From contig JAIOJX010000025.1 of NCBI GenBank assembly GCA_022376925.1, positions 138,343,301 through 138,407,300 of the forward strand: a stretch of 64,000 nt of DNA. The letters run 5' to 3'. The position numbers and the translations under genes were made by a program. Each line of letters begins with the position of its first letter. Positions within the stretch are counted from its first letter, which is position 1. A model generated the notes under the pieces. The model worked only from the letters and a program-made list of their open reading frames with translations. It was not told the DNA's origin and did not search any database. Source of the DNA: Tragulus kanchil (lineage: Eukaryota > Chordata > Mammalia > Artiodactyla > Tragulidae). Of this stretch, positions 21,467-32,577 are shown piece after piece.

Positions 21467-21510
21467 AAAACAAATATCAAGTAGAAGCTTGTCTACTTGA
21501 TATTTGTTTT
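21467..21510. repeat. Perfect 18-bp inverted repeat with 8-nt loop
   Basis: The left arm aaaacaaatatcaagtag (21467-21484) is the exact reverse complement of the right arm ctacttgatatttgtttt (21493-21510). The spacer aagcttgt lies between them. The second copy at 22570-22606 keeps about 13 bp of the left arm because duplication D8 starts inside that arm. Confidence 0.95.
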
Positions 21511-21724
21511 AAGGGGCAATAATGGCTTCTCTTTATGGCTGACAGTCACCTTTGTGATGATGTGTCAACAGGGGAGAGAAGAATGTGTATCACAAGCGAA
21601 GTGCCACATCCATTGGGGTGATGTCACTGAGTGGGCACCATCAATCAGCTTTTCAAGCATTCTGGCTGAATTCTAAATTCACATATTGATGAAAAAATAA
21701 AGAACGATTTCAGGACCGTTTTTA

Positions 21725-21889
21725 TTTTATTTTAACTTTTATTTATTTATTTTTGGCTGCGCTAGGTCTTTGTTGATGTGTGGGTTTAGCTGCTCCGCAG
21801 TATGTGGGATCTTCCTGGATCAGGGATCGAACCTGTGTCTCCTGCATTGGCAGATGGGTTCTTACCCACTGAGCCACAAGGGAAGCCCC
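21725..21889 (-). mobile_element. CHR-type SINE, 'cacacatcaacaaagacc' subfamily
   Basis: Antisense. The complement reads gggcttcccttgtggctcag, then a ggttcgatccctgatcc B-box region, then 'gcagctaaacccacacatca', and a short tail with taaa repeats. An almost matching element is at 51237-51395. Imperfect ttattttatttt flanks may be target-site duplications. Confidence 0.82.
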
Positions 21890-22024
21890 TTATTTTATTT
21901 TTTAAGACTTTTTATTTTGTATTGGAGTAGAGTGGATCAGGTCAGATTTTAGAGCACAGCTTCTTTTTCAGTAATATCCTTTGAATTCCAGAGAAGTATA
22001 AGCTTGTACCCTGTGCCTCTGAAC

Positions 22025-22289
22025 CTTTTTTTTTTTTTTTGGCCACTTCTGTTGATCTTTCATTTATTTATTTCCATCCATCTTTGTTTTTTTGGCCTTT
22101 ATGGGTCTCCCATCTTTCGCTGCAGAGCACCGGCTCTGGGCGCACGTGCTTCAGAGCCCTGGCTCGGTAGTTGGACACATCGGTCCAGCCGCTCCGCGGC
22201 ACGTGGGATCTTCCCAGGCCAGGGATCGAACTGGCGTTCCTTGCACTGCAAGGCTGTGTCCTTACCCACTGGATCACTAGGGAAGCCCA
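22025..22289 (-). mobile_element. Long-tail CHR-type SINE, antisense
   Basis: T-rich tail, then the CpG-rich body around the gcgcacgtgc core, then the tRNA head (ggaagccc). The short target-site duplication cctctgaac is at 22016-22024 and 22290-22298. Confidence 0.85.
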
Positions 22290-22823
22290 CCTCTGAACTG
22301 TTAAATGCTCTTTTTCTCTTCTCCTTTCTTGCTTCTCCAGCAGGTAAAAATACAACTTTTCACATTCAACCCAAAGTCATTTTCCCTGTGGACCACTGCT
22401 CACCTCCCATATACAGTAGTAGTTGTATGTTGTATATTATGTAATAGCAGCTATTATACTTTCTCGTGCTGTGATGGTTCACCCCTCTGGGGAAGAATCA
22501 TTCTTAAAGTCCTGTTATGCAATTATCATGAAAAAAGAAGGAAAATGATCATTAATATTCACAGAAAAGAAATATCAAGTAGAAGCTTGTCTACTTGATA
22601 TTTGTTTTAAGGGGCAATAATGGCTTCTCTTTATGGCTGACAGTCACCTTTGTGATGATGTGTCAACAGGGGAGAGAAGAATGTGTATCACAAGCGAAGT
22701 GCCACATCCATTGGGGTGATGTCACTGAGTGGGCACCATCAATCAGCTTTTCAAGCATTCTGGCTGAATTCTAAATTCACATATTGATGAAAAAATAAAG
22801 AACGATTTCAGGACCGTTTTTAT

Positions 22824-22987
22824 TTTATTTTAACTTTTATTTATTTATTTTTGGCTGCGCTAGGTCTTTGTTGATGTGTGGGTTTAGCTGCTCCGCAGTA
22901 TGTGGGATCTTCCTGGATCAGGGATCGAACCTGTGTCTCCTGCATTGGCAGATGGGTTCTTACCCACTGAGCCACAAGGGAAGCCCC
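22824..22987 (-). mobile_element. CHR-type SINE, second D8 copy
   Basis: Same element as at 21725-21889. Confidence 0.82.
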
Positions 22988-23122
22988 TTATTTTATTTTT
23001 TAAGACTTTTTATTTTGTATTGGAGTAGAGTGGATCAGGTCAGATTTTAGAGCACAGCTTCTTTTTCAGTAATATCCTTTGAATTCCAGAGAAGTATAAG
23101 CTTGTACCCTGTGCCTCTGAAC

Positions 23123-23389
23123 CTTTTTTTTTTTTTTTTTGGCCACTTCTGTTGATCTTTCATTTATTTATTTCCATCCATCTTTGTTTTTTTGGCCTGT
23201 ATGGGTCTCCCATCTTTCGCTGCAGAGCACCGGCTCTGGGCGCACGTGCTTCAGAGCCCTGGCTCGGTAGTTGGACACATCGGTCCAGCCGCTCCGCGGC
23301 ACGTGGGATCTTCCCAGGCCAGGGATCGAACTGGCGTTCCTTGCACTGCAAGGCTGTGTCCTTACCCACTGGATCACTAGGGAAGCCCA
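23123..23389 (-). mobile_element. Long-tail CHR-type SINE, second D8 copy
   Basis: Same element as at 22025-22289, with a longer T-run. Confidence 0.85.
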
Positions 23390-24235
23390 CCTCTGAACTG
23401 TTAAATGCTCTTTTTCTCTTCTCCTTTCTTGCTTCTCCAGCAGGTAAAAATACAACTTTTCACATTCAACCCAAAGTCATTTTCCCTGTGGACCACTGCT
23501 CACCTCCCATATACAGTAGTAGTTGTATGTTGTATATTATGTAATAGCAGCTATTATACTTTCTCGTGCTGTGATGGTTCACCCCTCTGGGGAAGAATCA
23601 TTCTTAAAGTCCTGTTATGCAATTATCATGAAAAAAGAAGGAAAATGATCATTAATATTCACAGAAAAGAATTCTAGCACTTGCTGCCATATCTCTAGTA
23701 CATTTTCTCCTATTTATTGAGAGAGGGTCTCCTTAGGAAAGCTATAAAAGTCTTCCTACAGGTACTCACAGTGCCCAAATACTGTCATCACCGGTATTAA
23801 CTAACTCCAGCCTCCTGGGTGTAGTGCTACATTGTACCTGTTCTCTTGTCTTGGCTTTTAAAAAAATATGTGAACTATTAAACTAACTTTTAGTGGAACT
23901 TACCTTTGTGTAAAAGTCAGTGCTTATTTTATTAAAGACCCAGCTGAGTCACCAGAGAAGACCTGCTATAGAAAATCTAGCAAAATCAACCACACAAGAA
24001 AACCCACAGCTAAGTTACTCTCATGTTTTGATATTTTTAACCATCCCATATTTTGAATTGGGAAACGTTTCAAACTATTTTGCTACCTGCTTTTTAAACT
24101 GGGCTACTTACATAAAGTCTGTATTAACATGAGCAGACTCTACAGAACATATGTCCCCCTTCTATAGAAGATAGGTGCTTCTATAGAAAATCATTAAGGA
24201 CATTAAGGACTTCAAATAGAAACTGTTCGCTGTGT

Positions 24236-24412
24236 TTTTCCCTAGTGGCTCAGATGGTAAAGATTCTGCCTGCAAGGCAGGAGACCCGGGTTCAATCCTT
24301 GGGTCAGGAAGATCCTTTGGAGAAGGAAATGACAACCTGCTTCAGTAGTCTTGCCTGGAGAATCCCATGGACCAGGGCCCACCAGGCAAAGAGTAGGACG
24401 CAACTAAGCAGC
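24236..24412 (+). mobile_element. Bov-tA SINE, sense
   Basis: tRNA head ttccctagtggctcagatgg with the aaagattctgcctgcaaggc segment, a near B-box gggttcaatcc, and the Bov-A body ending 'gacgcaactaagcagcc'. Copies lie at 25353-25529 and 26468-26645 through D9 and D10. Confidence 0.88.
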
Positions 24413-24427
24413 CAACACATGTACACA

Positions 24428-24612
24428 TATGCACTGAATCCAGGTTTGAATTCTGTTTCTGCCCTTTGTCAGCTGTGTGACTTTGAGCAAGCTGCTTAAA
24501 CCTTGGGAGCCTTTGTTTTCTCACCAGTAAAATGAGGACAGTTAGGCCTGCCTTTTCCAGGCACCATAAAAATGAAATGATCTGATGTACATACATGAGC
24601 CTGTTGCTGGTT
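24428..24612 (+). mobile_element. MIR SINE, sense
   Basis: Sense MIR motifs: caggtttgaattctgtttct, then 'agctgtgtgactttgagcaa' and 'ttttctcaccagtaaaatga'. The Bov-tA abuts it. Copies are near 25546-25729 and 26661-26845. Confidence 0.78.
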
Positions 24613-25352
24613 TTAGTCTGCCTCCCATATACAGTAGTAGTTGTATGTTGTATATTATGTAATAGCAGCTATTATACTTTCTCGTGCTGTGATGGTTCAC
24701 CCCTCTGGGGAAGAATCATTCTTAAAGTCCTGTTATGCAATTATCATGAAAAAAGAAGGAAAATGATCATTAATATTCACAGAAAAGAATTCTAGCACTT
24801 GCTGCCATATCTCTAGTACATTTTCTCCTATTTATTGAGAGAGGGTCTCCTTAGGAAAGCTATAAAAGTCTTCCTACAGGTACTCACAGTGCCCAAATAC
24901 TGTCATCACCGGTATTAACTAACTCCAGCCTCCTGGGTGTAGTGCTACATTGTACCTGTTCTCTTGTCTTGGCTTTTAAAAAAATATGTGAACTATTAAA
25001 CTAACTTTTAGTGGAACTTACCTTTGTGTAAAAGTCAGTGCTTATTTTATTAAAGACCCAGCTGAGTCACCAGAGAAGACCTGCTATAGAAAATCTAGCA
25101 AAATCAACCACACAAGAAAACCCACAGCTAAGTTACTCTCATGTTTTGATATTTTTAACCATCCCATATTTTGAATTGGGAAACGTTTCAAACTATTTTG
25201 CTACCTGTTTTTTAACCTGGGCTACTTACATAAAGTCTGTATTAACATGAGCAGACTCTACAGAACATATGTCCCCCTTCTATAGAAGATAGGTGCTTCT
25301 ATAGAAAATCATTAAGGACATTAAGGACTTCAAATAGAAACAGTTCGCTGTG

Positions 25353-25529
25353 TTTTCCCTAGTGGCTCAGATGGTAAAGATTCTGCCTGCAAGGCAGGAG
25401 ACCCGGGTTCAATCCTTGGGTCAGGAAGATCCTTTGGAGAAGGAAATGACAACCTGCTTCAGTAGTCTTGCCTGGAGAATCCCATGGACCAGGGCCCACC
25501 AGGCAAAGAGTAGGACGCAACTAAGCAGC
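25353..25529 (+). mobile_element. Bov-tA SINE, second copy of three
   Basis: Same element as at 24236, in D9 unit B and D10 unit A. Confidence 0.88.
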
Positions 25530-25737
25530 CAACACATGTACACATATGCACTGAATCCAGGTTTGAATTCTGTTTCTGCCCTTTGTCAGCTGTGTGACTT
25601 TGAGCAAGCTGCTTAAACCTTGGGAGCCTTTGTTTTCTCACCAGTAAAATGAGGACAGTTAGGCCTGCCTTTTCCAGGCACCATAAAAATGAAATGATCT
25701 GATGTACATACATGAGCCTGTTGCTGGTTTTAGTCTG

Positions 25738-25990
25738 TTCACCTCTACCTACCTGTGGAGCCTCATTGTCACTGACCTTTGCCCCCTCTTCTTCTGCCAT
25801 TTGATCTTCCTGCAGTTCACCAACCAGACCAGCGTATCTTGTGCAAATGTACTCTTTACTCATTACATTCTGACGTGTTCACTGGTGCAGGGGGAAGATG
25901 TAGAGGAAGGGAAAGGACTCCAGACAAAGCCTTTATCTGGAGGTTCTGGATAAAGCAAGATAACTACAGACACAGTCCTCATCCTAAATA
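25738..25990 (+). mobile_element. Possible L2-like fragment
   Basis: Phrases such as cctgtggagcctcattgtca and 'tcttcttctgccatttgatc' look like a diverged L2 sense segment. Tentative; the short open frames here are not credible genes. Copied near 26852-27104. Confidence 0.3.
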
Positions 25991-25999
25991 AGATCTGTG

Positions 26000-26424
26000 G
26001 TTTAAAACAAAATTAATGTCTATCAAGAAAATAATTAGCTGAGATGTGTTCTTTATTCCTGGTATTTGTAATAACTAGTTCTCAGCCTTTGGATTTGTAG
26101 GGGTAGCACAGCGTGAGATGTTTGTTTTTATAGCAAGATCACTTAATGAAAGTGATTCTATCAGGAAGGACTAAAATAGCATTTTACATTTGCATACATT
26201 TGCATGTTTAAGCAATGTGTAAAATTAGGAGGGACTGTGGAAAGAAAAGGAAAAAATATCTATTTTCCTCTGACATTTGCAGTTGAAAAAAAAAGAAGGA
26301 GCCACACAGATTGATGTGATTTGGGCCCCCAAGAGTGATTTTATCACATATGCCCACCAGATTCATCCCATTTCCGGCAAATGAAGTCTCTTCCTTTTTA
26401 AGCTCTGGATTCTTCTGTTTATGC
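26000..26424. other. Unrecognised stretch, duplicated by D10
   Basis: I recognise no element here. The same sequence recurs at 27115-27541. Confidence 0.45.
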
Positions 26425-26467
26425 ATTAAGGACATTAAGGACTTCAAATAGAAACTGTTCGCTGTGT

Positions 26468-26645
26468 TTTTCCCTAGTGGCTCAGATGGTAAAGATTCTG
26501 CCTGCAAGGCAGGAGACCCGGGTTCAATCCTTGGGTCAGGAAGATCCTTTGGAGAAGGAAATGACAACCTGCTTCAGTAGTCTTGCCTGGAGAATCCCAT
26601 GGACCAGGGCCCACCAGGCAAAGAGTAGGACGCAACTAAGCAGCC
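26468..26645 (+). mobile_element. Bov-tA SINE, third copy of three
   Basis: Same element as at 24236, in D10 unit B. Confidence 0.88.
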
Positions 26646-27944
26646 AACACATGTACACATATGCACTGAATCCAGGTTTGAATTCTGTTTCTGCCCTTTG
26701 TCAGCTGTGTGACTTTGAGCAAGCTGCTTAAACCTTGGGAGCCTTTGTTTTCTCACCAGTAAAATGAGGACAGTTAGGCCTGCCTTTTCCAGGCACCATA
26801 AAAATGAAATGATCTGATGTACATACATGAGCCTGTTGCTGGTTTTAGTCTGTTCACCTCTACCTACCTGTGGAGCCTCATTGTCACTGACCTTTGCCCC
26901 CTCTTCTTCTGCCATTTGATCTTCCTGCAGTTCACCAACCAGACCAGCGTATCTTGTGCAAATGTACTCTTTACTCATTACATTCTGACGTGTTCACTGG
27001 TGCAGGGGGAAGATGTAGAGGAAGGGAAAGGACTCCAGACAAAGCCTTTATCTGGAGGTTCTGGATAAAGCAAGATAACTACAGACACAGTCCTCATCCT
27101 AAATAAGATCTGTGGTTTAAAACAAAATTAATGTCTATCAAGAAAATAATTAGCTGAGATGTGTTCTTTATTCCTGGTATTTGTAATAACTAGTTCTCAG
27201 CCTTTGGATTTGTAGGGGTAGCACAGCGTGAGATGTTTGTTTTTATAGCAAGATCACTTAATGAAAGTGATTCTATCAGGAAGGACTAAAATAGCATTTT
27301 ACATTTGCATACATTTGCATGTTTAAGCAATGTGTAAAATTAGGAGGGACTGTGGAAAGAAAAGGAAAAAATATCTATTTTCCTCTGACATTTGCAGTTG
27401 AAAAAAAAAGAAGGAGCCACACAGATTGATGTGATTTGGGCCCCCAAGAGTGATTTTATCACATATGCCCACCAGATTCATCCCATTTCCGGCAAATGAA
27501 GTCTCTTCCTTTTTAAGCTCTGGATTCTTCTGTTTATGCATTCTTTTGACTGAAATGAAGCACACCCTAACTAGGGCAGGTACAACTAGGGTTACCTACT
27601 TTGTTGAAAAGCACAGTTTGGCATCAGAGATATGTAGGTTTTCTTTTTTCTTTTTATGATGGCTTTGTCAAATTGAATAAATCACATACATTTTAAAATA
27701 TATTATAAATTTATAAACCCCACTCCCTGCAGCAAATATCTCTGCTGCACATAACTTTTCCCATACATTGGATTATTTCCTAAAGTCATAAAAATGGAAA
27801 ACCTGATGGAGAGGAATGAATATGTTTATGGCTCAGAATGCAAACTGCCTTCCAAACAGTGTTCATTTACATTTACATTAGCAATGAATTCATCTTAGCT
27901 GTCTCGATTTGAACTCTGCTTGTTGATTTAATAAGCAAAATATT

Positions 27945-28062
27945 TTTTTTCTTTTTTTGACCACATGGCATGTGGGATCTTCGTTTTCCAACCAGGGATC
28001 AAGCCTGTGTCCCCTGCATTGGAAGCACAGAATCTCAACCCCTGATCACCAGAGAAGTCCCC
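27945..28062 (-). mobile_element. Short CHR-type SINE, antisense
   Basis: Antisense: tail, gcatgtgggatcttcgtttt, catcaagcctgtgtcccc, then the gaagtccc head. Target-site duplication taagcaaaatatt at 27932-27944 and 28063-28075, perfect 13 bp. Confidence 0.82.
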
Positions 28063-28339
28063 TAAGCAAAATATTGAATCTCATTGTATTGCTTTATTTC
28101 TCTGATTGTAAGGTAATCATTTTTCTCTAAGTATGTAAATTAGCCTTTCTTTTTTTTTTTTTTTTGACAAATTGTCTGTTAAGGATATTTGACCTTTTAT
28201 CTCATGAAGTAACACTGTTTCTATGTAAGTGGGAAAATGTTAATGTTTATAGATATTCCATAAGGCATCTAGCACTGACATCCTGGAACCCTCTAAGGAC
28301 AACATTTCTGCGGACCCATCCACCACTCAGAGAGGCTGT

Positions 28340-28540
28340 GTAGCTACTAAGGGCATGGACTTAGGGAGTGGGTCCACCTGGGTTTCCCCCAGACTGTGCC
28401 ACCTTCTAGCTGCACATCTTTGGATGCGTTACTTTGCTTGCCATGGCTTCACGTCCGTACATTTTAACTGGGCATTCCACAGTCGTGTGAGTTCAAGGTC
28501 AGTCCCCATGGCACCTGGCACACAGCATGCACTTAAGACA
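28340..28540 (+). mobile_element. MIR SINE, sense
   Basis: Sense MIR motifs: actaagggcatggacttagg, then the tctagctgcacatctttgga-type loss-of-'tgtgaccttgg' region and a 'gcacctggcacacagcatg' tail. Copied near 29438-29638, with a third partial copy from 30693. Confidence 0.7.
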
Positions 28541-29042
28541 CGTAAGCTGCTTGCCGTCCTTCAGAATGTACGCTCCAGGAGAGCAGGGCCTTCGGTCTTG
28601 TTTGTTGCTGTGTCCCTTTCTCAGGAAATGCCCCTGTGGATGCCCGCAGTGGTCCATTGACCGAGTAACTAGGGCAGGTACAACTAGGGTTACCTACTTT
28701 GTTGAAAAGCACAGTTTGGCATCAGAGATATGTAGGTTTTCTTTTTTCTTTTTATGATGGCTTTGTCAAATTGAATAAATCACATACATTTTAAAATATA
28801 TTATAAATTTATAAACCCCACTCCCTGCAGCAAATATCTCTGCTGCACATAACTTTTCCCATACATTGGATTATTTCCTAAAGTCATAAAAATGGAAAAC
28901 CTGATGGAGAGGAATGAATATGTTTATGGCTCAGAATGCAAACTGCCTTCCAAACAGTGTTCATTTACATTTACATTAGCAATGAATTCATCTTAGCTGT
29001 CTCGATTTGAACTCTGCTTGTTGATTTAATAAGCAAAATATT

Positions 29043-29158
29043 TTTTCTTTTTTGACCACATGGCATGTGGGATCTTCGTTTTCCCAACCAGGGATCAAGC
29101 CTGTGTCCCCTGCATTGGAAGCACAGAATCTCAACCCCTGATCACCAGAGAAGTCCCC
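29043..29158 (-). mobile_element. Short CHR-type SINE, second D11 copy
   Basis: Same element and target-site duplication as at 27945-28062. Confidence 0.82.
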
Positions 29159-29738
29159 TAAGCAAAATATTGAATCTCATTGTATTGCTTTATTTCTCTG
29201 ATTGTAAGGTAATCATTTTTCTCTAAGTATGTAAATTAGCCTTTCTTTTTTTTTTTTTTTTGACAAATTGTCTGTTAAGGATATTTGACCTTTTATCTCA
29301 TGAAGTAACACTGTTTCTATGTAAGTGGGAAAATGTTAATGTTTATAGATATTCCATAAGGCATCTAGCACTGACATCCTGGAACCCTCTAAGGACAACA
29401 TTTCTGCGGACCCATCCACCACTCAGAGAGGCTGTGTAGCTACTAAGGGCATGGACTTAGGGAGTGGGTCCACCTGGGTTTCCCCCAGACTGTGCCACCT
29501 TCTAGCTGCACATCTTTGGATGCGTTACTTTGCTTGCCATGGCTTCACGTCCGTACATTTTAACTGGGCATTCCACAGTCGTGTGAGTTCAAGGTCAGTC
29601 CCCATGGCACCTGGCACACAGCATGCACTTAAGACACGTAAGCTGCTTGCCGTCCTTCAGAATGTACGCTCCAGGAGAGCAGGGCCTTCGGTCTTGTTTG
29701 TTGCTGTGTCCCTTTCTCAGGAAATGCCCCTGTGGATG

Positions 29739-30199
29739 TTCCTTCAGGAACTAGTCCTGGAAACATTCCTGAGAGCAGTGATAGGACCACCGATGTATCT
29801 GCAATTGATACTTTTCTTTTTCCCAAGCAGTTGGGGATGAAGGTGTGGGTCAGGCTGAACATAGCAGAAAGTGATATGATTTACCTCAGCTTCCTTAACA
29901 CAGTGGATCAAGAACTTCTCAGGAGTCTGTGAAGCATGGCCAAAAGCCGCCATCTAGGTCTATAGCTTCCAGCTGCCCACGCTGTTTGTCTTTCCTCCTG
30001 CTTGCTTTTGGAGATTAAGCCTGCCCCAAGGTACTCCCCGGACAGTCTTTGAGAGGAAACAAATGAAGTGTCTCTGACTCAAATCACAGTGTTAACTCCT
30101 GTTCAGAGTGTAACCTGAAGAGCAATTTATTGGAACTATTTAGACCTCTTCCCCATTTATCTTTGCCCAAGGAGCTTTCTGTAGCAGTTTTGGACAGGT
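29739..30199. other. Unrecognised stretch, duplicated by D12
   Basis: I recognise no repeat. Short open frames are present but lack any familiar domain. Confidence 0.45.
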
Positions 30200-30418
30200 T
30201 GTTTGAGGTCTAGTTTACACACAGTGAACTTCAGCTTTTTCCAGGTACACTTTGAGCAGTGTGCCCATGCCACAATCAATACAGAACGTCCCCATCACTC
30301 CAAAGCGTCCCTTCTTGTCCCTTTACCGTTAGTCCCCCTGTCTTGTTCCCAGTCTTGGCAACCACTGATCTGCTATATGTCTGCATAGCCTTGTCCTTTC
30401 CAGTGTCATGTAAGGGGT
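30200..30418 (-). mobile_element. L1M 3' region fragment
   Basis: Follows the antisense L1ME 3' region: cacaatcaatacagaacgtc, 'ccccatcactccaaagcgtc' and 'tcttggcaaccactgatctg'. Copied at 31291-31509. Confidence 0.65.
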
Positions 30419-30424
30419 ATCATA

Positions 30425-30504
30425 TTGGGTTGACCAAAGAGTTCGTTTGGGTTTTTATGTACCATCTTATGGGAAAACCTGAGCAAGATCTTGGCCAGTC
30501 CCAA
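30425..30504. mobile_element. 80-bp mariner-type MITE
   Basis: Starts ttgggttgaccaaagagttc, preceded by the TA dinucleotide at 30423-30424. It ends 'cttggccagtcccaa' at 30504, which is roughly inverted relative to the start. This matches internally deleted mariner-derived MITEs with terminal inverted repeats of the ttgggttggccaaaa type known in ruminants. Exactly 80 bp long, which is also the usual MITE size in this superfamily. The right-hand TA appears changed to TG. Confidence 0.78.
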
Positions 30505-30692
30505 TGCACCCTCAACCTTTTGTGTCTGCATTGGAGCTTTTGAAAGACAGAGATTCATTTTATTTAGTTTGCAGCCTCATTTGTGGCTGCATTTACCTCA
30601 CACAGAGATAACAGACTGGCTGAATGAGGCAGCCCATAGCCTGGAAATAAAGGTATATATGTCTTAGAGCAGGAGCCTGTTTTCCATGTCTG
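30505..30692. other. Unrecognised stretch next to the MITE
   Basis: No feature recognised. The same sequence recurs at 31596-31789. Confidence 0.4.
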
Positions 30693-31515
30693 CCATGGCA
30701 CCTGGCACACAGCATGCACTTAAGACACGTAAGCTGCTTGCCGTCCTTCAGAATGTACGCTCCAGGAGAGCAGGGCCTTCGGTCTTGTTTGTTGCTGTGT
30801 CCCTTTCTCAGGAAATGCCCCTGTGGATGTTCCTTCAGGAACTAGTCCTGGAAACATTCCTGAGAGCAGTGATAGGACCACCGATGTATCTGCAATTGAT
30901 ACTTTTCTTTTTCCCAAGCAGTTGGGGATGAAGGTGTGGGTCAGGCTGAACATAGCAGAAAGTGATATGATTTACCTCAGCTTCCTTAACACAGTGGATC
31001 AAGAACTTCTCAGGAGTCTGTGAAGCATGGCCAAAAGCCGCCATCTAGGTCTATAGCTTCCAGCTGCCCACGCTGTTTGTCTTTCCTCCTGCTTGCTTTT
31101 GGAGATTAAGCCTGCCCCAAGGTACTCCCCGGACAGTCTTTGAGAGGAAACAAATGAAGTGTCTCTGACTCAAATCACAGTGTTAACTCCTGTTCAGAGT
31201 GTAACCTGAAGAGCAATTTATTGGAACTATTTAGACCTCTTCCCCATTTATCTTTGCCCAAGGAGCTTTCTGTAGCAGTTTTGGACAGGTTGTTTGAGGT
31301 CTAGTTTACACACAGTGAACTTCAGCTTTTTCCAGGTACACTTTGAGCAGTGTGCCCATGCCACAATCAATACAGAACGTCCCCATCACTCCAAAGCGTC
31401 CCTTCTTGTCCCTTTACCGTTAGTCCCCCTGTCTTGTTCCCAGTCTTGGCAACCACTGATCTGCTATATGTCTGCATAGCCTTGTCCTTTCCAGTGTCAT
31501 GTAAGGGGTATCATA

Positions 31516-31595
31516 TTGGGTTGACCAAAGAGTTCGTTTGGGTTTTTATGTACCATCTTATGGGAAAACCTGAGCAAGATCTTGGCCAGTCCCAA
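31516..31595. mobile_element. 80-bp mariner-type MITE, second D12 copy
   Basis: Identical to the element at 30425-30504. Confidence 0.78.
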
Positions 31596-31884
31596 TGCAC
31601 CCTCAACCTTTTGTGTCTGCATTGGAGCTTTTGAAAGACAGAGATTCATTTTATTTAGTTTGCAGCCTCATTTGTGGCTGCATTTACCTCACACAGAGAT
31701 AACAGACTGGCTGAATGAGGCAGCCCATAGCCTGGAAATAAAGGTATATATGTCTTAGAGCAGGAGCCTGTTTTCCATGTCTGCCATGGAAGCCTTTTCT
31801 CTGCAATAGCAGACTTGAGTACTTGCATCTGGGACCATCTGGCCCTGAACCTAAAACTTACACTTTTCCTTTACAGGAAAAGTT

Positions 31885-32040
31885 TCCCCATCCCTGCCTT
31901 AGAGTCACACTGTCCGGATTCGCATCTCAGTTTTCCCACTTTTGGTGTGATGCTGGGCAAACCTCTTGATTATACTAAACTGGAGCTTCCTCCTCTGTAA
32001 AATAGAGATAATAGGAGTAGCTACCTTGGAGTCATTAAAC
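31885..32040 (+). mobile_element. MIR SINE, sense
   Basis: Sense MIR motifs such as tccggattcgcatctcagtt and 'cctctgtaaaatagagataa'. Confidence 0.7.
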
Positions 32041-32401
32041 CTGCCAACTGGATCAAGACATGTTTCTCTTGCCTCCCTGGACCAACAAATTAAATAGAAA
32101 CTTTGATTATTTCCAGATTATAAACTTTCTGCTAGATTTTAAGCCCCTTCACAGGTAGAATGTTGAAGTTTTCATCTTGGTAGGCCCCCAGTGTAAACAC
32201 ACAGTACTGTGGACATGGTGGGCATCAATAACCTTGTCTTAAATGCAGAATTGTTTTTGGTGGGCTGTCTTTATAAGTATTAGTCTGGGTTGGCTCTTAA
32301 GTATTTACTTGTTTCAAAGGACCATATGAAAGAACAAGAACTTGAAGGTAAAATCTCAATGATCCTAAATGTCCAACAACAGATGGACAGATAAGTAAAT
32401 T
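32041..32401. other. Unrecognised stretch
   Basis: No element recognised between the MIR and the target-site of the SINE at 32418. Confidence 0.45.
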
Positions 32402-32417
32402 AAATACTATTCAGTAG

Positions 32418-32561
32418 GGACTCCCCTGGTGGTCCAGTGGTTAAAACTCTGTGTTCCCAATACAGTGGGGCCTGGGTTCGAGCCCTGGTCAGGGAACTAA
32501 GATCCCACATGCTGCAACTAAGACCCAGAGCAGCCAGATAAATAAATAATTTTTTTTTTTT
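32418..32561 (+). mobile_element. CHR-type SINE with clear 16-bp target-site duplication
   Basis: Head ggactcccctggtggtccag, ggttcgagccc B box, 'acatgctgcaactaagaccc' body, short tail. The perfect target-site duplication aaatactattcagtag lies at 32402-32417 and 32562-32577. This is the clearest insertion of its subfamily here. Confidence 0.92.
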
Positions 32562-32577
32562 AAATACTATTCAGTAG

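Larger units (their letters stand above)
21472..23672. repeat. Tandem duplication D8 (about 1.10 kb unit)
   Basis: Unit A is 21472-22570 and unit B 22571-23672. The left end lies in the inverted repeat. The copies differ in the length of the T-run ahead of the long-tail SINE (18 against about 20) and by one substitution (22099 region ttt against tgt). The unit carries two antisense SINEs. Confidence 0.96.
23503..25737. repeat. Tandem duplication D9 (1,118-bp unit)
   Basis: Unit A is 23503-24620 and unit B 24621-25737. The A start lies inside the second copy of D8. Differences: gctttttaaactgggc against gttttttaacctgggc, and aactgttcgctg against aacagttcgctg, with one fewer T after it. Confidence 0.96.
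25311..27541. repeat. Tandem duplication D10 (1,114-bp unit)
   Basis: Unit A is 25311-26424 and unit B 26425-27541. It starts inside unit B of D9, so the Bov-tA/MIR block occurs three times (24192, 25311, 26425). The joining sequence has the form tatgca|attaagg. In the three copies, aactgttcgctg, aacagttcgctg and aactgttcgctg alternate. Confidence 0.96.
27567..29738. repeat. Tandem duplication D11 (about 1.10 kb unit)
   Basis: Unit A is 27567-28642 and unit B 28666-29738. A 23-base insert at 28643-28665 matches neither side. Differences are in T-runs (tttttttttcttttttt against ttttttctttttt) and one C-run. Confidence 0.95.
29602..31789. repeat. Tandem duplication D12 (1,091-bp unit)
   Basis: Unit A is 29602-30692 and unit B 30693-31789. 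Offset 1,091 is constant. The junction lies at a ccatgg shared by both ends (29602, 30693, 31784). The unit starts inside the second copy of D11. Confidence 0.96.

Noticed and set aside
22004..22444. A 146-codon plus-strand frame
   Set aside because: Runs through an antisense long-tail SINE and its flanks; the second D8 copy breaks it differently because of T-run length.
25459..25863. A 134-codon minus-strand frame present twice (also 26574-26978)
   Set aside because: It spans a Bov-tA head, a MIR and unassigned sequence. The repetition comes from duplications D9/D10 and no known domain is present.
28340..28660. Possible coding exon (101-codon and 129-codon frames)
   Set aside because: Overlaps a sense MIR and an L2-like piece, lacks convincing splice sites, and changes frame between the D11 and D12 copies.
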